Below are positions 15,361-23,439 of a stretch of DNA of 32,096 nucleotides, one piece after another. Made by a program: the position numbers and the translations under genes. The DNA is from Desulfobulbaceae bacterium (GTDB lineage: Bacteria > Desulfobacterota > Desulfobulbia > Desulfobulbales > Desulfocapsaceae): positions 1 through 32,096 of the forward strand of contig JAFLKM010000057.1 in assembly GCA_019163335.1 (NCBI GenBank), read 5' to 3'. How positions within the stretch are numbered: the stretch's first letter is position 1; each line of letters opens with the position of its first letter. The notes beneath the pieces were generated by a model. It was given only the letters and a program-made list of their open reading frames with translations, did no database searches and was not told the origin of the DNA.

Positions 15361-17043
15361 TCAGCGTTCGGAATTCGTGAGTTTTTCACCCAATATTCCA
15401 TAGCCATTCCCCGTTACCTGGAGTTTCCCGGTGTGCGGCCAGACTGTGAGCGAGACAGGGGCGGCGAGTATCTTGGCGCTCTGCTGTTCGATGGCGCGGA
15501 CTTCCTGCGGGGTCATAACGCGCGGGCCAACGACCTCGGCACGTACGGTCCAGATCCCCTCGTAAAAGACCGCGTCGACGGCCGGGGCGAAGCAATTTTG
15601 GATGGACTCAATACCTGATCGAACCGTGGCCTCGGCTTGGGCCTGCTGGAGTTCACTTTCAGGGGTGGTGGCGCCCAGGTGCGCCTCCCCGAGCAGGATG
15701 GGACCCTTCGAAGAGAGGTCGGTGGTTGTGGTTCTTCGCACCACAACGCGCAGGCTTGTCTCGCGTAAGCGCTCTTGCAGGAGCTTTTCGAATTTCGCGA
15801 CTTCACCGGCCATCGGCTCGTGTGAACTCTGGATTGCCACAATCACGACCGGCCGTGAGGCTAGCTCAACCAGTTCGATGCCGAGAAACTGCAAGGCAGG
15901 ACGGGTCGAAGATACCTCCCGAGCCACCTGTTCGGCCTGCTGGAGCAATCGCATTGAGGGTGACAATTGGGCTTCAGTTACCTTTCCGTCGAGATTGAGA
16001 TAGGGACGAATGTTGGTGGAACCGGTTGCCGAAACATCCTTGGTAACGCTGCAGCGCATGAAAAGACGAACTGGTTCCCCAAGTCGCTGGCGCAGGTCCT
16101 CTTCCATTTTCTTTACGCTCGCCGGTTCAACCACGCGCGGAGTTTCCACGGTTGAGATTACGTCGATACCGTCCTTGCGTTGGCTGAATTCAACCTTGAT
16201 AAGGGCGGTGTTTGGTTCCTTGGCCAGTGCCTCGTCAAGGACAGCGGTGATGTTAGTTTGGATTCGCAGATTACGCACCAGTCCGTAGAGATAGCTGGAG
16301 AGCAGAGCGGTTACCAGTATGAGGCCGACAATGGCGCCTGAAAAACGGTGCATCAGGCTTTTGAGTGAACCAATTTCTTCCCTGGTGACGAAACCTGCAA
16401 CAAAAAAGAGGGTGGCTCCAACCATGAGGATGGCAAGAACATTGGCAAAAAAGAGGAGAAAGGCGCCCCAGGCACCCTGGTAGGCGCCGCAAGCCAGACA
16501 GAGGCCCATGGCGGCTATGGGCGGATTTAAAGCCGTCGCGATGGCAACTCCGGGCAAGGCCGGAGAAACGCGGTCATCAATCATTGCCAGGACCCCCGCG
16601 AAACCCGCAAGGGCGGCGACAAAGAGATCGATCAGAGTGGGCTTGGTCTGCGCCAGAAGGGCCACCGATGGTTCACCCATGAACGGCATCAGGCCAAGCA
16701 GAAAACAGAGGCCGACACCCAGGGCGGCACCGCCGAACTCTGCCAGCAGTGCCCTTCCAAGCAGATGGAAATCCCCCCGCATCAAGCCCAGGGAAATACC
16801 GAAAATCGGGGTCATCAGCGGGGCCACAATGCTGGCGCCAATAAGGGTCGGATCACTGTTAATAATCAAGGCAAACCCGGAGATTAACATAGAAATGCCG
16901 AGCAGGGCATAATAGACCGGTGTTGTCTTTGATCCTTCAGAGATATCATGCAATACCACGGCGCGGCGCTCATCACTCACCGAACCGATCTCAGTGATCG
17001 CCCTCCACCACTCGGGCTGCCATGCAGTTTGCTTCTCGCTCAT
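15361..17043 (-). CDS. DUF389 (TIGR00341-like) membrane protein
   Basis: This 560-residue inner membrane protein has an N-terminal membrane domain (about residues 42-255, around six to seven helices). It contains the DUF389 hallmark DPTLIGASIVAPLMTPIFG at about 64-82 and ALNPPIAAMG at 171-180. The remaining 300 residues are soluble and hydrophilic with beta/alpha character, probably on one side of the membrane. The molecular function of DUF389 is not established. The gene starts 15 bases after the stop of an SH3-domain lipoprotein gene on the same strand, so the two are very likely one transcript and may work together at the cell envelope. A 211-base spacer without visible features separates it from the transporter gene beyond. 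Confidence 0.88.
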   Translation of the reverse strand: MSEKQTAWQPEWWRAITEIGSVSDERRAVVLHDISEGSKTTPVYYALLGISMLISGFALIINSDPTLIGASIVAPLMTPIFGISLGLMRGDFHLLGRALLAEFGGAALGVGLCFLLGLMPFMGEPSVALLAQTKPTLIDLFVAALAGFAGVLAMIDDRVSPALPGVAIATALNPPIAAMGLCLACGAYQGAWGAFLLFFANVLAILMVGATLFFVAGFVTREEIGSLKSLMHRFSGAIVGLILVTALLSSYLYGLVRNLRIQTNITAVLDEALAKEPNTALIKVEFSQRKDGIDVISTVETPRVVEPASVKKMEEDLRQRLGEPVRLFMRCSVTKDVSATGSTNIRPYLNLDGKVTEAQLSPSMRLLQQAEQVAREVSSTRPALQFLGIELVELASRPVVIVAIQSSHEPMAGEVAKFEKLLQERLRETSLRVVVRRTTTTDLSSKGPILLGEAHLGATTPESELQQAQAEATVRSGIESIQNCFAPAVDAVFYEGIWTVRAEVVGPRVMTPQEVRAIEQQSAKILAAPVSLTVWPHTGKLQVTGNGYGILGEKLTNSER

Positions 17044-17058
17044 CTTCTTTGCTGGCTA

Positions 17059-17736
17059 TTAGAAGGAGTCGAAGATGGAAGGGGCGGGCTTTGAGCCGTT
17101 TCCGGTTGGCGCCGGTTTCATGGGCACTGGCGGTGCTTTTTCGACTGGTTCAGGGATGTTCACCGGTGCCTGAGGCGTTGGCAGTGTCTCTGCAACAGGC
17201 TCGGAGGCGATTTCGGACCTCTCCGGCACGGGGCTTTCAGGTGGGGCAATTACTGATGGGATCTGGTCGGGTGGAGACAGATTTTCCGGGGCGGACTCAG
17301 GCTGACTGGATTCGCTCCGGGCAGGCGAACTTGCTGCCTCATCTGCGGGTGCTTTTGTCGGAGTTTCTTTGGGCGGGACACGCCAGTCAAGGCGGCTGTT
17401 TTCAACCCATCCTTTTAGGCTGCCATTTTTACTGGTTACATAGGCATAGCCTTTCTCAAGCCGAGTACGGGTGACTTTTTCGTATCGATCCAGGTGGCCC
17501 AGTACCTTTGAGGATGCGGATGCGGTTGAATATACCGGCAATCCGGAGGTGATCACATAATAGACCTGACCCGTTTGATCAGTCTGCCCGGTCTGCCCAT
17601 CCTGTCGAATGGACTCCGGTAGTTTGTTAAGGGTTGAATCGACCCACTTTGGGGTGGAGCAAGCAGAAACGGTTAGTGTTATCACCGCAGCGAAGACTAC
17701 GGTTATGTAAGATTGTAGGGCCTGAAAATCCTTCAT
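17059..17736 (-). CDS. SH3-domain lipoprotein with proline-rich tail
   Basis: The 225-residue product has a lipoprotein signal peptide ending in the lipobox TVSA-Cys26, so it should be lipid-anchored in the envelope. Residues about 57-118 form a bacterial SH3-like domain (YYVITSGLPVYSTAS..SKVLGHLDRYEKV, then GYAYV and GSLKGWVENS). It is preceded by a short QTGQTDQTGQ repeat. The rest (about 120-225) is a low-complexity Pro/Glu/Ser/Ala linker that could span the cell wall layer. Bacterial SH3 domains often bind peptidoglycan or peptides. GGAGAG eight bases before the ATG sets the start. It is the upstream partner of the DUF389 gene. Confidence 0.85.
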   Translation of the reverse strand: MKDFQALQSYITVVFAAVITLTVSACSTPKWVDSTLNKLPESIRQDGQTGQTDQTGQVYYVITSGLPVYSTASASSKVLGHLDRYEKVTRTRLEKGYAYVTSKNGSLKGWVENSRLDWRVPPKETPTKAPADEAASSPARSESSQPESAPENLSPPDQIPSVIAPPESPVPERSEIASEPVAETLPTPQAPVNIPEPVEKAPPVPMKPAPTGNGSKPAPSIFDSF

Positions 17737-17941
17737 AATTGTTCTCTCCCCATTGTTTCTTTAAGATAGAACTCCAGCTCTGCCGAGGGACGACAACGCA
17801 AGTTTGATATTTCAAAAATATCTTTATATATTTATTGTAACGTGCATCACTCAAAAGAAAAAGAGGATACAAAAATCATTTTATCGCAATGGGACATAAT
17901 GAAGCAGTGGGGGCACAATATACCAGAAATTATTCACATCC

Positions 17942-19126
17942 TTATCCCTTGGCCTGAGCGATGGCCTTCTGGAAGGCTCCGGCAGAGCGGCCGATGACGT
18001 CGTCGGAGATGCAGAAGGCGAGACGGAAGTAGCCCGGCGCGCCGAATCCGCAACCCGGAACCGCCAGGATCTTGTGTTCCTGGAGAATTGCGCAGAAGGC
18101 AACATCATCGGCAATGGGGGATTTGGGAAAGATATAGAATGCGCCCTTGGGGGCCATGAACTCATATCCCGCCTCTTTGAGGATGGTGCAAAACAGATCG
18201 CGCCGACGGGTGTAGATGGAGTTGTCGATGCTCGCCTGCTGAAGTCTGGCCACCACCCGCTGCATAAGGGCCGGGGCGTTGACAAAGCCAAGGATCCGGT
18301 TGGCGAGAGTCAGCGCGCCCAAAAGAGCCGCCTTGTCTTCAATCTCGGGATGGACGGCCACATAGCCGATGCGTTCCCCCGGCAGGGAGAGCGCCTTCGA
18401 ATAGGAGGAAAGGACGATGCTGTTCTTTGTGGACTGGAAGGCACTGCCCACCTGGTGGTTATCAAAGACAATGTTGCGGTAGGGCTCGTCGGCAATGAGG
18501 TAGATGGTGGTGCCCAGTCGCTTTCCTGTTTCATCCAGCAATTGCCCAAGTTTATTCAGATCTTCCTGCGAATAAACCTGGCCGGTGGGGTTGTTGGGTG
18601 AATTGATAAGCACGGCCTTGGTCTTGCCGGTGATGGCAGCCTCGATGGCGCTGAAGTCAATGTTGAATTCCTGATCGGTTCCCACAACCTTGCTGACTCC
18701 GCCGTGATTGTCCACGTAGAAGTTGTACTCGACAAAATAGGGAGCCAGGAGGATCACCTCATCGGCCGGGTTGAGCAGGGATTTCATGACGATATTGATG
18801 GCGCCGGCGGCCCCGCAGGTCATGAGCAGGTCGTTTCCTTTGATGGTAACCCCCTGTTCGGTGGAGAGTCTCGCGGCCAGGATGTCACGCACCCATGGAT
18901 ATCCGCCATTGGGCATATAGGCATGGGTACCGGGGGTCTCATCAGCGGCCAGTTCCTTGAGCACGGTGGTGAATTCCGGCGGCGGCGGCACATCGGGGTT
19001 GCCGAGGCTGAAATCAAAGACATTCTCGGCCCCGAACTGAGCCTTCATCTTCGCCCCTTCCTCGAACATCTTGCGAATCCATGAAGATTTTTCAGCAAAA
19101 GCCCGCATTTTATCGGAAATAGACAT
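17942..19126 (-). CDS. PLP-dependent class I/II aminotransferase
   Basis: The 394-residue enzyme is a fold-type I aminotransferase that moves amino groups between amino acids and 2-oxo acids with pyridoxal phosphate. Readable landmarks are NNPTG at 178-182, DEPYR at 213-217 (Asp213 contacts the cofactor ring nitrogen), the Schiff-base Lys244 in SSYSKALSLPGERIGY, and GYFRLAFC near residue 370 with the Arg that binds the substrate carboxylate. Length and motif spacing fit the aspartate/alanine aminotransferase group, but the exact substrate is not determined. AAGGAG stands five bases before the ATG. It is the last of three tightly spaced genes (31 bases after the J-domain gene) beginning with ftsY. 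Confidence 0.93.
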   Translation of the reverse strand: MSISDKMRAFAEKSSWIRKMFEEGAKMKAQFGAENVFDFSLGNPDVPPPPEFTTVLKELAADETPGTHAYMPNGGYPWVRDILAARLSTEQGVTIKGNDLLMTCGAAGAINIVMKSLLNPADEVILLAPYFVEYNFYVDNHGGVSKVVGTDQEFNIDFSAIEAAITGKTKAVLINSPNNPTGQVYSQEDLNKLGQLLDETGKRLGTTIYLIADEPYRNIVFDNHQVGSAFQSTKNSIVLSSYSKALSLPGERIGYVAVHPEIEDKAALLGALTLANRILGFVNAPALMQRVVARLQQASIDNSIYTRRRDLFCTILKEAGYEFMAPKGAFYIFPKSPIADDVAFCAILQEHKILAVPGCGFGAPGYFRLAFCISDDVIGRSAGAFQKAIAQAKG

Positions 19127-19157
19127 AATTCTCCTTTTTCATTGAATAGGGTGCAAT

Positions 19158-20000
19158 TTATTGTTCCCGTTTTTTGAAATACTCGTAGGCAACATTGATC
19201 TCTTTCATCTTTTCTTCGGCAACGCGGCGGAACTCCTCGCCTAAATGCACCACCTTGTCAGGATGATATTTCATGCTCAGGGTGCGATAGGCCTTTTTGA
19301 TTGCCTCCATAGGTGCTCCGGGCTCCAAGCCCAGCACCGCGTAATACTGAGCGGCAGAATCCTGGGCAGTGGCGCCGGGTCGCTGCTGCTGCCGGTGGTA
19401 CATGTATTTGGCTTCAATGGTTCGCTGGTCTATGGCTGAAATTTGCAGGTAGGCGGCGATGTTGCGGGCCACAGCCAATTCGGCCTCCGAGACCGCGCTC
19501 TTGGTGTAGAGGATTTGATAGACCAACTCCAGCAGGATAAGGCGGGGTTCGTAGGCGAAGGTGTCCCGGAATTCCTGAAGGAGAGACTCCAGGGGTTGGG
19601 TGGCAGACACGGCCTCCTTGATCAGATCCTTGACCCAGAACATCTGGGCCTGGGAATAGCGGAGGTTGTACTGAAAAAAACGGTGGATGGTGGAGACTTC
19701 TTCCCTGGTGATCTGGCCATCGATCTTGGCAATATTAATGAGGACCTGGATCAGCAGCCAGACGAATCGGTTGTGGCTTTCACTCTGAGAGGCCTCGTAG
19801 GTTGAGACCTTTTTCTGGACCCAGTAGGTAAAACCCCAGAAGATGGCAATGAAGATGAGGACGCCGGCCATTCCCGAAAAGACCAGGGCGCCGACAAAAT
19901 TGAGCAATGCCGGGGCGCCGCCGGTGAGCAGGGCAATGAGCATCAGGATAAGCAGACAGCCGCCGCAGCCTGGCTGGTTGTGTCGTTGGTAAGGGGGCAT
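19158..20000 (-). CDS. Membrane-anchored TerB/J-domain protein (DjlA-like)
   Basis: This 280-residue protein has two closely spaced hydrophobic segments (about 15-35 and 38-61), a TerB-like helical domain (about 78-195, with INIAKIDGQITREE), and a C-terminal J domain (about 216-280) carrying HPD at 246-248. The J domain stimulates the ATPase of a DnaK-type chaperone, so the protein probably recruits DnaK to the membrane. The order membrane-TerB-J matches DjlA, but here a double hydrophobic hairpin with a Gly/Cys-rich CGGC motif at 12-15 replaces the single DjlA helix. It lies between ftsY and an aminotransferase, 59 and 31 bases away, which suggests co-transcription with the membrane-targeting receptor. 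Confidence 0.88.
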   Translation of the reverse strand: MPPYQRHNQPGCGGCLLILMLIALLTGGAPALLNFVGALVFSGMAGVLIFIAIFWGFTYWVQKKVSTYEASQSESHNRFVWLLIQVLINIAKIDGQITREEVSTIHRFFQYNLRYSQAQMFWVKDLIKEAVSATQPLESLLQEFRDTFAYEPRLILLELVYQILYTKSAVSEAELAVARNIAAYLQISAIDQRTIEAKYMYHRQQQRPGATAQDSAAQYYAVLGLEPGAPMEAIKKAYRTLSMKYHPDKVVHLGEEFRRVAEEKMKEINVAYEYFKKREQ

Positions 20001-20059
20001 GGGGTTTTCAGTCTCTAGTGAATGGTGAAATGATTAGGGGACATACAGGGAATATGTAA

Positions 20060-21232
20060 TTATTGGTGGCCTTTTTCCTGAAAAAGCGCCTCGACAAACT
20101 CACCTGGATCAAAGTCGCGCAGGTCTTCAAGCTGTTCGCCAATCCCAATGAAACGGATGGGGATCCTGAGTTCCCGGCAGATGTTGACCACAATTCCCCC
20201 CTTGGCGGTACCGTCGAGTTTCGTCAGAGTCAGGCCGGTGATGTCCACGGTGGCGTTAAAGAGCTTGGCTTGGGAAATGGCATTTTGGCCGGTGGTGGCA
20301 TCAAGGATCAGCATAACCTCATGGGGAGCGGCGGGGATCTTTTTGGCAATGACCCGTTTGATTTTCTTCAGTTCTTCCATTAGGTTGACCTGCGTGTGCA
20401 ACCGTCCGGCCGTATCGACAATGACCACATCATAGTCTTTGGCAATGGCGATATCCATGGCATCAAAGACCACGGCCGAGGGATCGGCACCTTCGTTGTG
20501 AGAAACCACCCGGACATTATTCCGTTCTCCCCAGATTTTGAGCTGGGCAACGGCTGCCGCTCGGAAGGTGTCCGCTGCCACCAGTAGCACTGACTGTCCG
20601 GCCCGGGTAAATTTATGGGCGATCTTGCCGATGGTGGTGGTCTTGCCAACACCATTGACCCCGACCACCATGATCACAAAAGGGCCCTTTTCAGGCATGA
20701 CCAGTTCTGCAGGACGGTCGGTTTCCATGATAAAGGCGCGGATTTTTTCCTTGAGAACTCTTTTAAGGGTCTGCGGATCAGCGAGCTCTTTTCGTTTAAG
20801 CTTGCGCCGGGCCTCTTCCAGAAGTTCTTCGGTGGTACTCACTCCAAGATCAGCAGTGATCAGGATCTCTTCGAGATTATCAAGGAGTTCCAGGTCAATC
20901 TCTTTCTTGCCCAGGAAGAGGGTGTCAATCCGATAGACGAAGGCCTCTTTGGTTTTGCTCAGTTGCTGAGAGAGCCGCTGAAACAGGGAACTGGTTTTTT
21001 TAGGAGGGGATTCCACTTTTTCCTGCAATACAAGGGGCTGCAGGGGGGCAGCTTCCACAACAGGCTGCGGTATTGCTGTCGATTCCAGGTCTGGGAGAGA
21101 AGGTTCCGGGATGAGTTCGGTGACAAACGAAGGCTCCGGGGATGCAGGTTCCAGCAGCGCCGGCTGTTCTTCAGAGGGAGTTGGGAGTTCTTCTTGTTTC
21201 TTGCCGAATTTTTTCTTGAACCAGCCTAGCAT
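20060..21232 (-). CDS. ftsY: Signal recognition particle receptor FtsY
   Basis: FtsY is the membrane-associated GTPase that receives ribosomes carried by the signal recognition particle. The 390-residue protein shows a short amphipathic basic N-terminus (MLGWFKKKFGKK), an acidic Pro/Glu-rich A domain (about 15-75), the N domain (about 80-170) and the G domain. G-domain motifs are GVNGVGKTTT at 191-200, DTFRAAA at 221-227, DTAGR at 273-277, TKLDGTAKGG at 337-346 and the closing GIGEQLEDLRDFDP. The A domain is shorter than in E. coli. AAGGA stands eight bases before the ATG. It is the first gene of the ftsY - J-domain - aminotransferase cluster. Confidence 0.98.
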   Translation of the reverse strand: MLGWFKKKFGKKQEELPTPSEEQPALLEPASPEPSFVTELIPEPSLPDLESTAIPQPVVEAAPLQPLVLQEKVESPPKKTSSLFQRLSQQLSKTKEAFVYRIDTLFLGKKEIDLELLDNLEEILITADLGVSTTEELLEEARRKLKRKELADPQTLKRVLKEKIRAFIMETDRPAELVMPEKGPFVIMVVGVNGVGKTTTIGKIAHKFTRAGQSVLLVAADTFRAAAVAQLKIWGERNNVRVVSHNEGADPSAVVFDAMDIAIAKDYDVVIVDTAGRLHTQVNLMEELKKIKRVIAKKIPAAPHEVMLILDATTGQNAISQAKLFNATVDITGLTLTKLDGTAKGGIVVNICRELRIPIRFIGIGEQLEDLRDFDPGEFVEALFQEKGHQ

Positions 21233-21625
21233 GTGGGGATTCCTTTAAGACTATTTTGCTGTCCTTGTTGAAAGGATGTTGTTTTTTCGAACTTTTAGTG
21301 CCTTACAGATTATTTTCTTGTTTTTTTATAAGAAAATAATCTGTAAGGCACTCATCCCGTTTATCGGGGTTAGAATTGAAAAAATATATTACGGTTAGAA
21401 GGACAAGAAAGCAACAAAAACAGCGATTTTAGGGAGGCCCTCATGGGGCTTTCAGGTTTTTATTTGCATTTACCGATATCAGGATTACTGTAGTGGCAAG
21501 CTTTCGCCATGGATCGGGATAAGCTTCCGGCTTGCTCTATTTATTGGCGTATGATCAAAAGTGAAAAATATTGTTTGTCTCAAATAAACGTTGGTCTTTT
21601 ATTTCATGTTACAGGAGGTAGTCGT
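21233..21625. other. Divergent ftsY/mrp intergenic region
   Basis: The 393 bases between the two divergently oriented genes must hold both promoters. The dominant structure is a perfect 23-bp inverted repeat (listed separately). A weak promoter-like pair for mrp is TTGTCT at 21575 and TTTATT at 21598 with 17 bases between; it departs from consensus at several positions. An in-frame ATG upstream of mrp at 21509 lacks a ribosome-binding site. Confidence 0.4.
21297..21352. repeat. Perfect 23-bp inverted repeat (hairpin)
   Basis: The arm at 21297-21319 (AGTGCCTTACAG then ATTATTTTCTT) is the exact reverse complement of 21330-21352, separated by a 10-base T-rich loop. No T-run follows on either side and it lies upstream of both flanking genes, so it is not a standard terminator for them. 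It may be a protein-binding palindrome, a processed hairpin RNA or a small repeat element. Confidence 0.85.
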
Positions 21626-22594
21626 ATGTCGAGTTCATGTGGAACTAGCAGTTCCTGCTCAAGCAGTAGTTGTAACAGTCAAGAATCACAACAGGCCCGG
21701 ATGGCCCAACAGGATAATGCCATTACCCGTTCTTTGGGGAAGATTAAACACAAGATCCTGGTCATGAGCGGCAAGGGCGGGGTAGGGAAATCCACCGTTT
21801 CTGTTAATCTGGCCCTGGGACTTGCCAAGAAAGGGCATCAGGTAGGATTGATGGATGTTGATCTGCATGGTCCGGACGTGATCCGGATGCTGGATCTCAA
21901 GGGAGAGCTGGTCCCACCCGCTACCCCGGATGCACTGGTACCGCCACTCAAATACAGTGATAACTTGAAGGTTGTGTCGTTGGAATATATGATGAAGGAT
22001 CGTGACGAGGCCATTATCTGGCGCGGGCCTTTGAAGATTCAGGCCATTCGGCAGTTTGTTGCGGACATGGATTGGGGCGAGCTTGATTATCTGATTATCG
22101 ATGCTCCTCCAGGAACCGGTGATGAGCCGCTGTCTGTGGCCCAGACCATCCCCAATGTCAAGGCGATTGTGGTAACCACCCCGCAGAAGGTTGCTCTGGC
22201 CGATGTCCGTAAATCCATCAATTTCTGTAAGACCGTGGAGATGGATATTGTCGGGGTGATTGAGAATATGTCCGGGTTTGTCTGCCCGCACTGCAATCAG
22301 ACCGTTGATATCTTCAAGACCGGCGGCGGCGAAGATCTGGCCCGTGAGATGGACCTGCCATTTTTAGGGAAGATCCCCATGGATCCCAAGGTGGTCATTG
22401 CCGGTGATGATGGCGCCCCGTATCTTTCTTCGGGCGTTGATAGTCCTGCCGCTCAGGCCTTTGCAGCAGTGGTGACCGCTGTGGAAGTCCGTTTGCCGCC
22501 GATCAGCACGGTGAAATCTCCGATCAATATTGCCCCCGCCGGCGGTTGCGGATGCGGCAGTGGTGGATGCAATACCTCTAAATGTAATTGCTGA
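21626..22594 (+). CDS. mrp: Mrp/NBP35-family ATPase (Fe-S cluster carrier) with Cys-rich ends
   Basis: Mrp/ApbC/NBP35 proteins are dimeric P-loop ATPases that carry and pass on [4Fe-4S] clusters in the cytoplasm. In this 322-residue protein the deviant Walker A motif SGKGGVGKS is at 48-56, DVDLHGPD at 77-84, DAPPGTGD at 159-166, and the bridging cluster site CPHC at 220-223. The N-terminus adds a Ser/Cys stretch with Cys at 5, 11 and 16. The C-terminus ends in a Gly/Cys tail with Cys at 308, 310, 315, 320 and 322, which could hold another metal or cluster. The start at 21626 is fixed by AGGAGG eight bases upstream; a longer frame from 21509 is not supported. It is divergent from ftsY. Confidence 0.95.
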   Translation: MSSSCGTSSSCSSSSCNSQESQQARMAQQDNAITRSLGKIKHKILVMSGKGGVGKSTVSVNLALGLAKKGHQVGLMDVDLHGPDVIRMLDLKGELVPPATPDALVPPLKYSDNLKVVSLEYMMKDRDEAIIWRGPLKIQAIRQFVADMDWGELDYLIIDAPPGTGDEPLSVAQTIPNVKAIVVTTPQKVALADVRKSINFCKTVEMDIVGVIENMSGFVCPHCNQTVDIFKTGGGEDLAREMDLPFLGKIPMDPKVVIAGDDGAPYLSSGVDSPAAQAFAAVVTAVEVRLPPISTVKSPINIAPAGGCGCGSGGCNTSKCNC

Positions 22595-22643
22595 TGCACG
22601 GTTGCTGATATCCTTTCGCAATCAGACGGAGTCTTTTAGTCTC

Positions 22644-22694
22644 ACAGCCATGTGATCTAGTGTCCCTTGAATGGGCACCAGGTCACATGGCTGT
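22644..22694. terminator. Long hairpin after mrp
   Basis: ACAGCCATGTGA (22644-22655) pairs perfectly with TCACATGGCTGT (22683-22694). The inner bases (GTGTCC against GGGCAC) extend the stem imperfectly around a short loop. The position 50 bases after the mrp stop suggests transcript termination or 3'-end protection, but no T-run follows, so a Rho-independent mechanism is uncertain. Confidence 0.5.
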
Positions 22695-22719
22695 CGTTGT
22701 GTTAAACAAAATGTTGTAA

Positions 22720-23361
22720 ATGGGTATGCCTATGTTAGTCAAACAATTGACCGTTGGGGCGATGGGTGTCTGCTGTTATATTGTCGGCTGTACAAAGACC
22801 GGCAAGGGCGCGGTGATTGATCCCGGTGGTGACGAAGAGCGGATTCTCTCCGAGGTGAAGAAGGCTGGGTTGAGCATTGAGTATATCATTGCCACCCATG
22901 GCCATGCGGATCATGTTTGCGGGAATCGTCGGCTTAAAGAGGCAAGCGGCGCACCGATTGTCATGCACGAGGCCGATGCCGTCTTTTTTGCCAAGCCCGA
23001 GGTCATTCGCTATTTTTCCATGCTCGGCCTGGAGGCCTCGCCCCCGGTTGATATACAGGTTCTGGATGGGGATGTGATTTCCATCGGGGATGAAAAGTTG
23101 CAGGTGATCCATACTCCTGGTCATACTCCGGGCGGGATCTGTTTGTATAATGCCCCTGATCTTTTTACCGGCGACACCCTCTTTGTTGGCGGATTGGGGC
23201 GCACTGATTTTCCGGGCGGGTCGCACAGTGAACTGATGACCTCGATCGCCGGTAAGCTCATGATCCTGCCTCCCGAGACTATCGTCTGGCCGGGGCATGG
23301 CTACGGCGGCAGTCGTTCCACTATCGGTGAGGAGAAACGTACAAATCCGTATCTCATCTAA
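22720..23361 (+). CDS. MBL-fold metallo-hydrolase (glyoxalase II-like)
   Basis: The 213-residue protein has a complete binuclear metallo-beta-lactamase site: His60, His62, Asp64 and His65 in THGHADH, His135 in HTPGHTPGG, Asp152 in TGDTLF and His193 in PGHG. The short single-domain form is typical of the hydroxyacylglutathione-hydrolase-like group common in anaerobes. Members hydrolyse thioesters or related bonds; the actual substrate is unknown. Three in-frame ATGs lie within five codons (22720, 22726, 22732), none with a strong ribosome-binding site, and the third (MLVKQLTVG) matches where relatives usually begin. It lies between mrp and selB on the same strand. Confidence 0.9.
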   Translation: MGMPMLVKQLTVGAMGVCCYIVGCTKTGKGAVIDPGGDEERILSEVKKAGLSIEYIIATHGHADHVCGNRRLKEASGAPIVMHEADAVFFAKPEVIRYFSMLGLEASPPVDIQVLDGDVISIGDEKLQVIHTPGHTPGGICLYNAPDLFTGDTLFVGGLGRTDFPGGSHSELMTSIAGKLMILPPETIVWPGHGYGGSRSTIGEEKRTNPYLI

Positions 23362-23439
23362 ACCTTCAGCGGAAGTGACGGGTTTATCCCTCCTTCTGCT
23401 GTCTTCTGATTCCTGTCTTTTGACTTCTGTTTTTTAAAA

